A stretch of DNA of 20,695 nucleotides from Amoeboaphelidium occidentale (GCA_023515795.1 JALGPX010000157.1:1-20695); one strand, 5' to 3'; positions 1 to 7,481 are shown, numbered from the stretch's first letter. Notes: generated by a model from the sequence alone, not told the origin. Numbers and translations: made by a program.

Positions 1-124
1 TCACCGTTTACCCTGCACCTTTAATTAATTAATTTATTTTGAAAATATCTCGCGATGTATATACATATATATATATTGATTGAAATGATTGAAGTTTCAA
101 AGAAAGATCAACTGAAACATCAAA

Positions 125-152
125 GGTGTCAACGGTCAGGTGTCAAAGGTCA
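125..152 (+). repeat. Two-copy 14-bp tandem repeat
   Basis: The units 125-138 and 139-152 differ at one position (GGTGTCAACGGTCA and GGTGTCAAAGGTCA). They sit about 500 bp upstream of the first gene. They could be a paired factor-binding site or simple slippage; nothing in the sequence decides. Confidence 0.6.
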
Positions 153-387
153 GAATCATTAATACTGAACACAGACAAGGTTGAAACGTGGATGCAATCA
201 AGTGCATCTGGTGAGAACATGATATTATCATTGAAACATGCTCAACAAGCTCATTCTAGACACGTGTTAGACATAGCCAAGACTCATCACAAAACGACCC
301 AATAGAGAACTACAGAGCACAGTCACAAGTGAAGAATATCAGGGTGTGTTTAAGAATTGTTTGAGCATTTTCATGGCATATTTCACG

Positions 388-499
388 ATCGTTAATTTGG
401 TACCAAAAAGTTACTGAAAAAGTATGATCATTTTCATTATATCATTATTGTCATACTGATAAAATAGGATCATTTTCAGTTTGGTACCAAATAAACGAT
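388..499. repeat. Imperfect inverted repeat (foldback), about 112 bp
   Basis: The left arm begins ATCGTTAATTTGGTACC at 388. The reverse complement of the right arm, read back from 499, begins ATCGTTTATTTGGTACC, so the outer 17 bases match at 16 positions. Inward, both arms continue with ACTGAAAA and TGATC blocks, interrupted by small insertions in the left arm. A nested pair, AGTATGA at 421 and TCATACT at 451, can also fold. The structure could be a small non-autonomous foldback or MITE-like element or a regulatory hairpin. No transposase gene is present and no clear target-site duplication was seen. Confidence 0.6.
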
Positions 500-645
500 A
501 ATTCTTCTGATATGATTATAAACGAATCATATCCGTGTTGGAATCACAAGCGTCGCATGCAACATCATGAATCCTGTACCCAATGATAATGAATCACGCC
601 AGCTCAAAGCAAGATTCAATAATTTCTCCTTGAAACGACTGAGAT

Positions 646-1875
646 ATGAAGCTTACAGAACAAGACATTCTTAATCAATATCTACGCTTCAGAGATTTGA
701 ACTTTGAGAGGTGGAGTCGCGACTATCAACCAACTTCCAAAGTAATGGCAACACTGATTTATATCGTGTCAGTACATGGAATAGCGCTTATACAATGCCT
801 CTTCTTTCTATTTGAAACATTCATATTTGTGTTTCTTATTCCGGGATCATTTGGGCAAAAGTATTTCTATCCTAGCATGGTTTTGGATCCTGCAATACCA
901 AAACAAGCGTCTATTACATACACGTACTTGGCAGCTACAGGAATGCTGCTATTTTTGAAAATCTTTTATAATCTGGGCTATCAGGGTTACATGAATAGTA
1001 TGAATGCTCAATTGACTCTCGGTACAGTGATGACAAACAGATATGTCAGACGCATAATCACATTCACCAGTTTGACTAAATGGAGATACATCAAACATAT
1101 GAGCTCTCAAATGTCATCAACGGAACAAATAATTGGCTGGATACTATTTGCAAGAGATGAATGGAAACGCTTCCTGACTCTCAAGACCTTGGTGTTTGTC
1201 GTATCATGCATTCAGATTTACCTGGTTTCAACCAAGAAACCCGTATACAAAATCAATAAGATCATTCACTTGGCCTTTATTGCGTACTGGTCTTTAAAAA
1301 TTGTGATCTATGCATGTGATGCCATCAACAAAATTGCCGCCTTAATAACATACTTTTACAAAATCAAAGCCAAACGTGCAAAAGATATTCTTTCAGGTGG
1401 CATGTCAATGGAAGCATTCTATCAAATGCAAGCCGGCTCAGTTGCAATGAACATGACTGGTTCTGAAACTATTGAGAGAACCGCTGCTCAAAGACAGTTT
1501 GAGCCGAGATATTCAGCATTTGCGCGACATGCATCTCAAACAGAATCCTTGCCGGTAGATACACGACCTCATCTCAGAATTAAAACAATGGCATCAGAGC
1601 AAGATGATGGAGCGGACCATTACGGAGGCGAGCAACAGTTGCAAAGCGCGTCGATAGCTCCTCTAGATGAGAACGAAAGCGTATCAGAAGGACAAAGTGT
1701 CCAAGATCAAGAAGAATCCCCATTACCCTACAGACAAGCAAAAGACAGTATCAACGGTCAACCATTGGTTGAAACCGATAGTCAAGATGATGAAGTAGAT
1801 GATGGTGTTCCACCATGGATGCGATACACTTTGATGACAGATCTCACAAGGGCAAGTAACCCACACGGGCTTTAA
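646..1875 (+). CDS. Multi-spanning membrane protein, family not recognised
   Basis: This is an intron-less gene for 409 residues. I do not recognise the family. The first 240 residues contain hydrophobic stretches at about 35-66, 90-112, 180-198 and 205-240, giving four or five membrane spans separated by basic loops (for example KAKRAKD just after the last span). The remaining 170 residues are hydrophilic, rich in Gln, Ser, Asp and Glu, and probably disordered and cytoplasmic, ending in a VPPWMRYTLMTD segment that may be a short conserved motif. The layout is that of an integral membrane protein with an acidic tail; no enzyme motif is seen. The ATG at 646 is the first that opens the long frame, but an out-of-frame ATG at 567 precedes it. 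An AATAAA lies 4 nt after the stop. It is co-oriented with ESF1, which starts 53 bp downstream. Confidence 0.75.
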   Translation: MKLTEQDILNQYLRFRDLNFERWSRDYQPTSKVMATLIYIVSVHGIALIQCLFFLFETFIFVFLIPGSFGQKYFYPSMVLDPAIPKQASITYTYLAATGMLLFLKIFYNLGYQGYMNSMNAQLTLGTVMTNRYVRRIITFTSLTKWRYIKHMSSQMSSTEQIIGWILFARDEWKRFLTLKTLVFVVSCIQIYLVSTKKPVYKINKIIHLAFIAYWSLKIVIYACDAINKIAALITYFYKIKAKRAKDILSGGMSMEAFYQMQAGSVAMNMTGSETIERTAAQRQFEPRYSAFARHASQTESLPVDTRPHLRIKTMASEQDDGADHYGGEQQLQSASIAPLDENESVSEGQSVQDQEESPLPYRQAKDSINGQPLVETDSQDDEVDDGVPPWMRYTLMTDLTRASNPHGL

Positions 1876-1878
1876 GAC

Positions 1879-1884
1879 AATAAA
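1879..1884 (+). terminator. Poly(A) signal hexamer
   Basis: AATAAA lies 4 nt after the stop codon of the membrane-protein gene and inside the 53-bp gap before ESF1, so the 3' UTR must be very short or must overlap the promoter of the next gene. Confidence 0.5.
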
Positions 1885-1928
1885 AATTCAGAATAATTCA
1901 ATTTTTTTGTTTTTCTTACAATTTTTGT

Positions 1929-3656
1929 ATGACAGATTCTCGACTAAAGAAAATCGCAACAGACCCGCGCTTCAAGAGACCTAAGAAGAAACACGTCAAA
2001 GTTAAATTAGACCCGCGTTTTGCTTCTGCGCTTAATTCTTCTGAATTCAAAGATTCGCGACCTAAAGTTGACAAGTACGGACGTACCTTAGAGCAGAAGA
2101 AGAATGATCTCGAGAAATATTATGATATTAGCGAGCAAGAAGAAGACTTGGATTCTCTAGATGAAGGAATCGATATGGCCAAATGGGCTCGCGGTGAAAT
2201 CGACTTGGAATCATCGGATGATGATGAATTAGAAGGAGAAGAAAAGGAAGAGATCATAAATCTATCACGGAACAGTGCTTTAACAGAAATCGAAGAAACG
2301 GAAGAAATTCTGGATACGAACCACGTAGATACTTGCAATGAACCAACTGAAAGAATAGCTGTGGTGAATATGGACTGGGACAACATAACTGCAAAGGATT
2401 TGTACAAAGTTTTCGATGGCTTCAAAGGACAAGATGCAAAACTGTTGAGCGTGAAAATTTACAAATCTGAATTTGGGAAGGAACGTTTGAAGGATGAAGA
2501 ACACAAGGGCCCTCCAACTGAAATATTTAAGCCTCTAATGGATGAAGATGATGAAGAAGAATTTGACAAGGAAGCTCTAAGAAAGTATCAATTGGAACGT
2601 TTGCGATACTTTTACGCGATTGCAACATTTGACAGCAAACAATCTGCAAGTAAGATTTACAAGGAATGTGATGGTACAGAATATGAATCCTCCGCGTCTA
2701 TTTTTGATTTACGGTATGTCCCAAAAGAAGAGGAATTCAATGAAGAAGATGTTGTTGATTCTTGTCAGGCATTGCAAAATGATGAAAACTATAAACCACG
2801 CTCATTTGTTACGCATGTCTTGAAATCATCCGAACCGAAACTTACTTGGGATGAAACAGATTATTCAAGAATTGAAAAGTTGAGAAAGTCATCATTCACC
2901 AAGGAAGAAATTGAGAATATGGATTTGGATGCATTTGTTGCATCTGCTTCTGAAGATGAAGCTGAAGGTGGTGAAGCAGATGTTGAAAAGTATCGTGCTT
3001 TACTATTTGGTAGTGGTGGAAATCAGAACAATACTGATTCTGAACAAGAAGATATGCAAGTAACATTCTCTGCTGGTCTAACATCAAAAGCAGAAGATTT
3101 ACTAGAAGAACGAGCCAAGAAGGAAAAAGAACAAGAAATGTCTGTATTTGAGCATGAAAGGATGCTAAAGAAGCAAAAGAAGAAGACCATGACTAAGAGG
3201 TCTAAACAAGAAGAAACTTCACATGAAGACGAAGAAGATAAGTCTGGGGTCGCTACAGAGAAGGAACTGTCTCTTCTACTCATGGACAATGATACAGACA
3301 ATCTAAATCACTTTGACTACGATGAAATTGTAAAGAAGAGCAATAAGAACAAGAACAAGAAGGAATCTACTGATAACTTTGAAATTGATGTTTCTGATGA
3401 AAGATTCAAAGCTATATTTAATGATTCCAAGTACGCTATAGATCCAACCAGTAGTAAATTTAAAAAGACAAAATCAATGGAGAAATTATTAAAGGAGCGA
3501 AACAAGAGAAAGTTGAAGGAAGAAGAAGATGTCGAAGATGTTGCTCCAAAGACAAAGAAACAACAACAACAACAACAACCTCTAAGAGATGATAAGAATA
3601 AGGATGAATGGAAAATGATTGTCAATAAGCTGAAACACTCTGGTAAAAGGAACTGA
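1929..3656 (+). CDS. ESF1: ESF1-type pre-rRNA processing protein
   Basis: The 575-residue product matches ESF1, a nucleolar protein needed for 18S rRNA maturation in the small-subunit processome. The N-terminus carries the typical paired DPRF motifs (DPRFKRPKKK and LDPRFAS, residues 12-31) followed by a KVDKYGR segment. The central part (about 140-300) holds the RRM-like region beginning RIAVVNMDWDNI, the long GPPTEIFKP linker, and the conserved stretch RYFYAIATFDSK. The NUC153 domain near the C-terminus (about 490-530) reads DERFKAIFNDSKYAIDPTSS. Acidic and Lys-rich tracts surround these parts, as usual for nucleolar factors, and a CAA tract near 3561 encodes six glutamines. Length is slightly below the yeast protein. 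The start at 1929 gives the canonical MTDSRLKK opening. REX4 and NOP9, also nucleolar, lie within 1.5 kb downstream. Confidence 0.95.
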   Translation: MTDSRLKKIATDPRFKRPKKKHVKVKLDPRFASALNSSEFKDSRPKVDKYGRTLEQKKNDLEKYYDISEQEEDLDSLDEGIDMAKWARGEIDLESSDDDELEGEEKEEIINLSRNSALTEIEETEEILDTNHVDTCNEPTERIAVVNMDWDNITAKDLYKVFDGFKGQDAKLLSVKIYKSEFGKERLKDEEHKGPPTEIFKPLMDEDDEEEFDKEALRKYQLERLRYFYAIATFDSKQSASKIYKECDGTEYESSASIFDLRYVPKEEEFNEEDVVDSCQALQNDENYKPRSFVTHVLKSSEPKLTWDETDYSRIEKLRKSSFTKEEIENMDLDAFVASASEDEAEGGEADVEKYRALLFGSGGNQNNTDSEQEDMQVTFSAGLTSKAEDLLEERAKKEKEQEMSVFEHERMLKKQKKKTMTKRSKQEETSHEDEEDKSGVATEKELSLLLMDNDTDNLNHFDYDEIVKKSNKNKNKKESTDNFEIDVSDERFKAIFNDSKYAIDPTSSKFKKTKSMEKLLKERNKRKLKEEEDVEDVAPKTKKQQQQQQPLRDDKNKDEWKMIVNKLKHSGKRN

Positions 3657-3824
3657 AGTAGAATAGATCAAATTTTTCTTACGCGAATTCTGCGTGTGAT
3701 TTCTGTGCTGATCTGCATTAAGAATTCAATGTCGTCACTCAGACACATATCTTTCATTAGTGCTGCAACAGCTACAACTCTCGCTTCCATCTTCTTCTTC
3801 TTCTTTTTAATCTTTACAAACAGG

Positions 3825-4201
3825 ATGAACTTAGAACAGCTACAACAACAATACAAGGATCTTAATAAGAAGGAAATCGATGAATACTTACAATATACAC
3901 ATTCCGTTTACAAGAAATCATTAATTGTTATACCGATCGCATCAGTATTGGGTGCAATAGCGACACACTATCTACTCCCGTCGAAAGCCACAGGCCGAGG
4001 TAAACCCTAAAACCCCTTTGTATTTAAATTTAAGGCTTAATTACTGGTGGCTTGGGAACAATATCCGGAATCATTACATCAAAGTTATACTATGAAGAAT
4101 CCATTAGAGCATACACAAAACTCCTAAAAGCACGATCAGACCGCAGACACCAACTCTACATTTCCCAACTATTCGCCGATTCTTCTACTAGCAGCAAATA
4201 A
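3825..4201 (+). CDS. Small two-helix membrane protein, possibly OCIA-domain-like (spliced)
   Basis: The gene has two exons, 3825-3999 and 4035-4201, joined by removing a 35-nt GT-AG intron. The product is 113 residues. It has an N-terminal helical, charged part (MNLEQLQQQYKDLNKKEIDE), a first hydrophobic span near residues 33-52, a GRGLITGGLG turn, a second small-residue span, and a basic C-terminal helix (YYEESIRAYTKLLKARSD). This order of helix, span, glycine-rich span and KLxYxxS-type helix resembles OCIA-domain proteins, which are mitochondrial or endosomal membrane factors; the similarity is by eye only. The start at 3825 is chosen because upstream sequence is pyrimidine-rich and low-complexity; in-frame ATGs at 3696 and 3729 would add a hydrophobic leader. 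The stop codon is 8 bp from the stop of the convergent REX4 gene. Confidence 0.75.
4000..4034 (+). other. Intron (35 nt)
   Basis: The donor is GTAAAC and the acceptor is TTTAAG. Removal joins the phase-1 codon G|GC and restores a frame that stays open for another 55 codons with sensible protein content. The inner sequence contains a CCCTAAA stretch, which is not a telomere. Confidence 0.85.
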
Positions 4202-4209
4202 TAGAGAAT

Positions 4210-4911
4210 CTATTTCTTTACTTTTAAAATCTTGAATATACTCATTGTAATCTTTGCATCTTCAACACTACAATGCATTCCATCCTGAATTTTAATACCC
4301 AATAGTTCTTTTGCCAATTTCTTTAATCCAGCCTTCTTCATCCCTGTACGCTGATGATACAACTTTTGCGTATCTATACACTGAATTTGTTTTAGCTTCA
4401 ATGCACTCAAATCATGCTTTATATCATGACCAATTATAATGCGATCTTTAATCAAATCATAAACCTTTTGCTGTGCCTCCTCAAACTCGACACCATGCCT
4501 AAGTATATGATGCGGCTTTATCCCAGAAACAGGAGTCCTATAATCAACAATATAATCTTTTGGCTTCACATACAAATCCAAAACAGTCTGCAATTCATAA
4601 TCTACAATAGAAACACGCGCCAAGGATGACTGCTGCTGAACCAAAGATCTGCTCTTACCAGAATAAGTCCCAACCATTTCGCAATCCAAAGCCAAATACT
4701 TTCCAATCTTCTTTGGAGTAGCAGTTGTAGTGGCAGTAGTAGTAGTGACTTCTTCTTCTTCTTCTTCTTCTTTAACATCTTTTGTAATAACTTCCTCCTG
4801 CTTTTCTATACGCCTCTTCTTATTAACAGAAGAAGAAGAAGAAGAAGAAGAATCTACAACAACCTTTCCCGTGCTAAATCGCGCTCTAAACTTTTTCCAA
4901 TTTTGATTCAT
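4210..4911 (-). CDS. REXO4: REXO4/REX4-type DEDDh 3'-5' exonuclease
   Basis: The product is 233 residues from the ATG at 4911; the frame is open a little further but only through a TTG codon. Residues 70-233 form a DEDDh exonuclease domain of the REXO4/REX4 group, nucleolar enzymes that trim rRNA precursors. Catalytic residues are visible: D76 and E78 in LALDCEMVG, D167 in IGHDIKHDL, H213 and D218 in HCSVEDAK. The IxGIKPHHI segment and the FEEAQ helix are also typical. The first 70 residues are low-complexity: eight Ser, a KKRR-type nuclear signal, seven Glu and a Thr-rich run, all encoded by trinucleotide microsatellites. It is divergent from NOP9, with 46 bp between start codons, and convergent with the small membrane-protein gene. 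Confidence 0.93.
   Translation of the reverse strand: MNQNWKKFRARFSTGKVVVDSSSSSSSSVNKKRRIEKQEEVITKDVKEEEEEEEVTTTTATTTATPKKIGKYLALDCEMVGTYSGKSRSLVQQQSSLARVSIVDYELQTVLDLYVKPKDYIVDYRTPVSGIKPHHILRHGVEFEEAQQKVYDLIKDRIIIGHDIKHDLSALKLKQIQCIDTQKLYHQRTGMKKAGLKKLAKELLGIKIQDGMHCSVEDAKITMSIFKILKVKK
4749..4852. repeat. Coding trinucleotide microsatellites in REX4
   Basis: Two blocks, TTC/CTT at 4749-4772 and AGA at 4828-4852, are read on the minus strand as poly-Glu and poly-Ser. Between 4720 and 4748 an imperfect GTA/ACT run gives a Thr-rich stretch. All lie in the non-conserved N-terminal arm of the exonuclease. Confidence 0.9.
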
Positions 4912-4957
4912 CAATCTGATCAAGAAGAAGAAGAAGAAGAAGAAGAATTAAAAAAAA
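4912..4957. promoter_or_regulatory. 46-bp bidirectional promoter between REX4 and NOP9
   Basis: The two ATG codons face away from each other with 46 bp between them. Over half of the space is an uninterrupted AAG/GAA repeat (4922-4947) followed by an A-tract directly before the NOP9 ATG. The purine strand runs toward NOP9. Both genes serve ribosome synthesis, so shared control is plausible, but no known factor site is named here. The transcripts must begin inside this gap or inside the opposite gene. Confidence 0.6.
4922..4947 (+). repeat. GAA/AAG microsatellite in shared promoter
   Basis: A perfect AAG repeat of nearly nine units lies in the gap between the REX4 and NOP9 start codons. Its purine-pyrimidine strand asymmetry could favour nucleosome exclusion or unusual structure. 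Confidence 0.9.
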
Positions 4958-6538
4958 ATGGGCAGAAGAAGCAAGCAACGCAAAAGAAAGCACGAAGAAG
5001 TAGAAGTAGAAGTAGAAGTAGAAGTAGAACACGAAGTAGAAGAACAAAAACACGAACACGAACACGAACAACTAATCCCTTCTGATTTCATTCCAGTAGC
5101 GCGTTTATCAAAAGAACAAACTGAATACTCCAAAAATCTATTAGAAATTATCTCCAATGAAACAGAAGTATCATTTGAATTTGAGTTTGAACCAATCTTG
5201 AAGGAATTGGAAGGAAGAGAAGAAAGTTACATGTGTGACTATTATGGATCGTTGTTGATGAAGGAATTAATAAGAAAGATTTCTAACTCCAAAAGTAATA
5301 ATAATAATAATAATAAGAAGAAGAAGAAGTATATAAAGGATCTATTGGAGAGATTAAATTTGAGAAATTTACTTTTAAATGTACACGCGTGTAAAGTAAT
5401 GGAAGAGATTCTTTTAACTTTAAATTCAGAGGAGGATAAGGATAAAGAAGAAATCATTCAACTAATTATGAAATCTCTTTCTAAACAACAACAACAACAA
5501 CAACAAGAAGAATCTTTGGGGGATACACTTTTATTTTACTCTAAACAAAAGTTTTCTGTTCACTTTATCAGATTATTAATACAGAAACTTCCTCAAAATT
5601 CTCCAATCTTGACAATCTTTAGAAGAAAGGATTTAATATTTCATCCATTTGCTTCTTTGATTGTTCAGGATTTAATGGATTTGGAATTATTAAAGGATTT
5701 ATCATCAGAAACAGATTTATATGAAATATCATTGAATCCCATTGCATCCTTTTACCTCCAGAAATGGCTAGAACAGGAACATCAGGAACATTTACTAATT
5801 GAATCTTTTCCTTATGATAAATTGTATCCAATTAGTATGAATCAATATGGAAATTATATTGTACAAAAACTATTGGAAAGAATCTCTTCTACTACTACTA
5901 CTACTACTACTACAGAAAAAGATTTAGTTGCAAAGTATCTTTTGAATAAGGAAGCTATTGTTAATTTATTGAAGAATGATAGATTGAATGTTGTCTATAA
6001 ACTAACTACTCTCTTCTCCTCTTATACAGCTGAATCTACTACTACTACTACTACTACAGAATCTAAATACTCTGATTTAATGTTTGAGTTGATTGTGGAT
6101 GAATCAAAGAATTGTATCCTTTTACAATGTGCTCTATTGAAATACTACAAACAATATGAATCATCTTTTTTAGAAGAAATAGTATTAAATCATCCAGAAT
6201 ATGCTAACAAGAGAGAAGAATCCCATTTAATAACTACATACTTTCTACATGCAAGAGACAAGCGTCGAACCAAACGAGAATTCGCCAGAAGAATATTATC
6301 TAATTTCAGTATAAAAGATTTGGCAATGGACAAGTATGGTAGTAGAGTTCTAGAGAGTTTTGTAAAGAGTGGTTGTTTGGAGATTAAAGATTTACAAGAA
6401 ATATGTTGTTCTTTGTTGAAATCAAAAGCTACACTTTTATCTTCAGTAAATGCAAGAAAAGTATATGAAACATTTGGAGTAGAATTATATGGAAGTGATA
6501 AAAAAGAATGGGTAAAGCAGATGATGAATATGAAATAA
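4958..6538 (+). CDS. NOP9: NOP9-like Pumilio-repeat nucleolar protein
   Basis: The 526-residue product resembles NOP9, a Pumilio-fold protein that binds pre-rRNA and helps form the small ribosomal subunit. It opens with a basic MGRRSKQRKRKH nucleolar-type signal and then Glu-Val and His-Glu repeats encoded by a GAAGTA hexamer (4997-5029) and a CACGAA repeat. The Pumilio-like repeats follow from about residue 85: CDYYGSLLMKELI, VHACKVMEEILL, KFSVHFIRLLI, FHPFASLIVQDLM, NPIASFYLQKWL, MNQYGNYIVQKLL, DRLNVVYKL and MDKYGSRVLESF. Two poly-Thr loops, a poly-Gln loop and an Asn/Lys run interrupt the helices, all from microsatellites. Length is somewhat below yeast NOP9. The start is the first ATG after the A-tract. 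An AATAAA overlaps the stop codon. Confidence 0.88.
   Translation: MGRRSKQRKRKHEEVEVEVEVEVEHEVEEQKHEHEHEQLIPSDFIPVARLSKEQTEYSKNLLEIISNETEVSFEFEFEPILKELEGREESYMCDYYGSLLMKELIRKISNSKSNNNNNNKKKKKYIKDLLERLNLRNLLLNVHACKVMEEILLTLNSEEDKDKEEIIQLIMKSLSKQQQQQQQEESLGDTLLFYSKQKFSVHFIRLLIQKLPQNSPILTIFRRKDLIFHPFASLIVQDLMDLELLKDLSSETDLYEISLNPIASFYLQKWLEQEHQEHLLIESFPYDKLYPISMNQYGNYIVQKLLERISSTTTTTTTTEKDLVAKYLLNKEAIVNLLKNDRLNVVYKLTTLFSSYTAESTTTTTTTESKYSDLMFELIVDESKNCILLQCALLKYYKQYESSFLEEIVLNHPEYANKREESHLITTYFLHARDKRRTKREFARRILSNFSIKDLAMDKYGSRVLESFVKSGCLEIKDLQEICCSLLKSKATLLSSVNARKVYETFGVELYGSDKKEWVKQMMNMK
4997..5029 (+). repeat. GAAGTA hexanucleotide repeat in NOP9
   Basis: Five GAAGTA units and a partial one encode alternating Glu-Val. 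The shifted frame gives an Arg-Ser run that mimics an RS domain but starts outside a real gene. Confidence 0.9.
5891..6057 (+). repeat. Paired ACT microsatellites in NOP9
   Basis: Two ACT runs at about 5891-5913 and 6038-6057 encode seven- and six- to eight-residue Thr tracts in loops between Pumilio-like helices. The same repeat in the same frame occurs in REX4, NUP54 and the NELF-A-like gene. Confidence 0.9.
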
Positions 6539-6539
6539 A
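6534..6539 (+). terminator. Poly(A) signal overlapping the NOP9 stop
   Basis: AATAAA spans 6534-6539 and contains the TAA stop at 6536-6538. The next gene starts 52 bp later, so cleavage must occur close by. Confidence 0.45.
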
Positions 6540-6590
6540 GCACATGAATCAATCAAGCAAAAAACTTTTTCTTTTTTTTTATAGAAAGAA

Positions 6591-7481
6591 ATGCTACAAC
6601 AATCACAACAACAATCTTTTGATGATGAAGAATTAAAGAGAAAATTCTTGGAAATTGAAGAAGCTTATACTCCTTCGAATTCTACTACTACTACTACTAC
6701 TACTTCATATAGATTCATTCATCCATTCTATAATTTAGTCTCTCAAGAAGAAGCCCAAACATATTCCCATCAAAAAGTGTCATCTTCTTCTTCTTCTAAT
6801 GGTTTATTAAGTGGAGTAAGAATACCAGAATCCAAATACAATGAATCCCAACAAATGAATCCTGATCCTCAATGGTAATTCCTTTGTACTGATCTGATCT
6901 GATCTGATTTCAATAGTTTTATTCCTGTGTTTGCAACTTCTGTTGATGACATTAAGAAAAGATTACATTACCAACAACAGGAAGTTCAGCAGAAACAAAG
7001 AATACGCTTAGAAGAATTGAAATCTGTAGAATTACAACAATTACAGATTACAAATAAATTGGAATTATGGAAGAGATTTGATAAATTGAGAATGGAACAG
7101 AGTAGATTAAGAATTAGAATGTATTCATTGTTTTGTTTATTACAATCAACAAGAATGAGAAGTAATTCTTTTGAATTGAAGAGAGAAGAAGAAGAATTTA
7201 AGAAGAGATTAATGGAATTGAATTTACTTTTAAAGAGTGTTTTGAAAGATAAATTACAACAGAGTCAATTGAAATTGAATAATTTAAATTCTTCTTTTAA
7301 TGTTAAAGAAGAAGAAGAAGTAGTAGTAGTAGATTCAGATGAGTTGTTGTTGAATCAATCCCTTCAATTGAATTCTTCTGTTGAATTGATAAAGAAGAAA
7401 TTGAAGGAAAAGTCGTTATTTTTAGAAGAAATTAAAAGAGAATATGTTTTATCATCAGGAGTATTAGTAGGAAATAAATAG
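6591..7481 (+). CDS. NUP54: NUP54-type nucleoporin core without FG repeats (spliced)
   Basis: There are two exons, 6591-6874 and 6917-7481, with a 42-nt intron; the product is 282 residues. Recognition rests on the segment before the coiled coil: DDEELKRKFLEIEEAYTP, then YRFIHPFYNLVSQEEA and, across the splice, NPDPQ|CFIPVFATSVDDIKKR, which follow the order of the conserved NUP54 (yeast Nup57) region. From residue 115 the protein is helical, with Leu-rich coiled-coil sequence, as in the Nup62-Nup58-Nup54 channel complex of the nuclear pore. Unlike NUP54 in animals or Nup57 in yeast, there is no FG dipeptide anywhere and no room for an FG domain, because NOP9 ends 52 bp upstream. Short Thr and Ser tracts (6683-6703 and about 6781-6797) come from microsatellites. 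Other short coiled-coil proteins cannot be excluded. Confidence 0.75.
6683..6703 (+). repeat. ACT microsatellite in NUP54 (poly-Thr)
   Basis: Seven perfect ACT codons interrupt the conserved segment between EEAYTP and YRFIHPFYN. Confidence 0.9.
6875..6916 (+). other. Intron (42 nt) with four tandem CTGAT units
   Basis: The donor is GTAATT and the acceptor CAATAG; removal joins phase 2 and keeps the NUP54 reading frame. Between 6889 and 6908 the intron holds four exact CTGAT units, each fitting the loose branch-point consensus yUnAy. Their adenines are 24, 19, 14 and 9 nt from the intron end. Confidence 0.85.

Larger units (their letters stand above)
1..645. other. Upstream non-coding region
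   Basis: No convincing coding exon is visible on either strand. The stretch is AT-rich and holds a short TA microsatellite (about 58-79), a 14-bp unit repeated twice in tandem with one mismatch (125-138 and 139-152, consensus GGTGTCAAmGGTCA), a CACGTG palindrome at 261-266, and an imperfect inverted repeat at 388-499 listed separately. The last 80 bases carry an out-of-frame ATG (567) before the first gene. The promoter of the gene at 646 must lie here, but no core element can be named with confidence. Confidence 0.5.

Noticed and set aside
2120-2504. Minus-strand frames across ESF1
   Set aside because: They are antisense shadows of acidic codons in ESF1, rich in Ser and Phe, with no recognisable protein content.
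3696-3824. N-terminal extension of the small membrane protein
   Set aside because: The added segment is pyrimidine-rich low-complexity sequence giving Phe runs. It could be a leader, but the ATG at 3825 fits better. Not fully excluded.
4002-4015. Telomere-like AAACCCTAAAACCC stretch
   Set aside because: It is barely two units, lies inside a well-supported intron, and is not repeated elsewhere in the window.
4903-5085. Open frame with Arg-Ser repeats like a splicing-factor RS domain
   Set aside because: It is the shifted reading of the GAAGTA and CACGAA repeats in the NOP9 N-terminus and stops without any folded domain.
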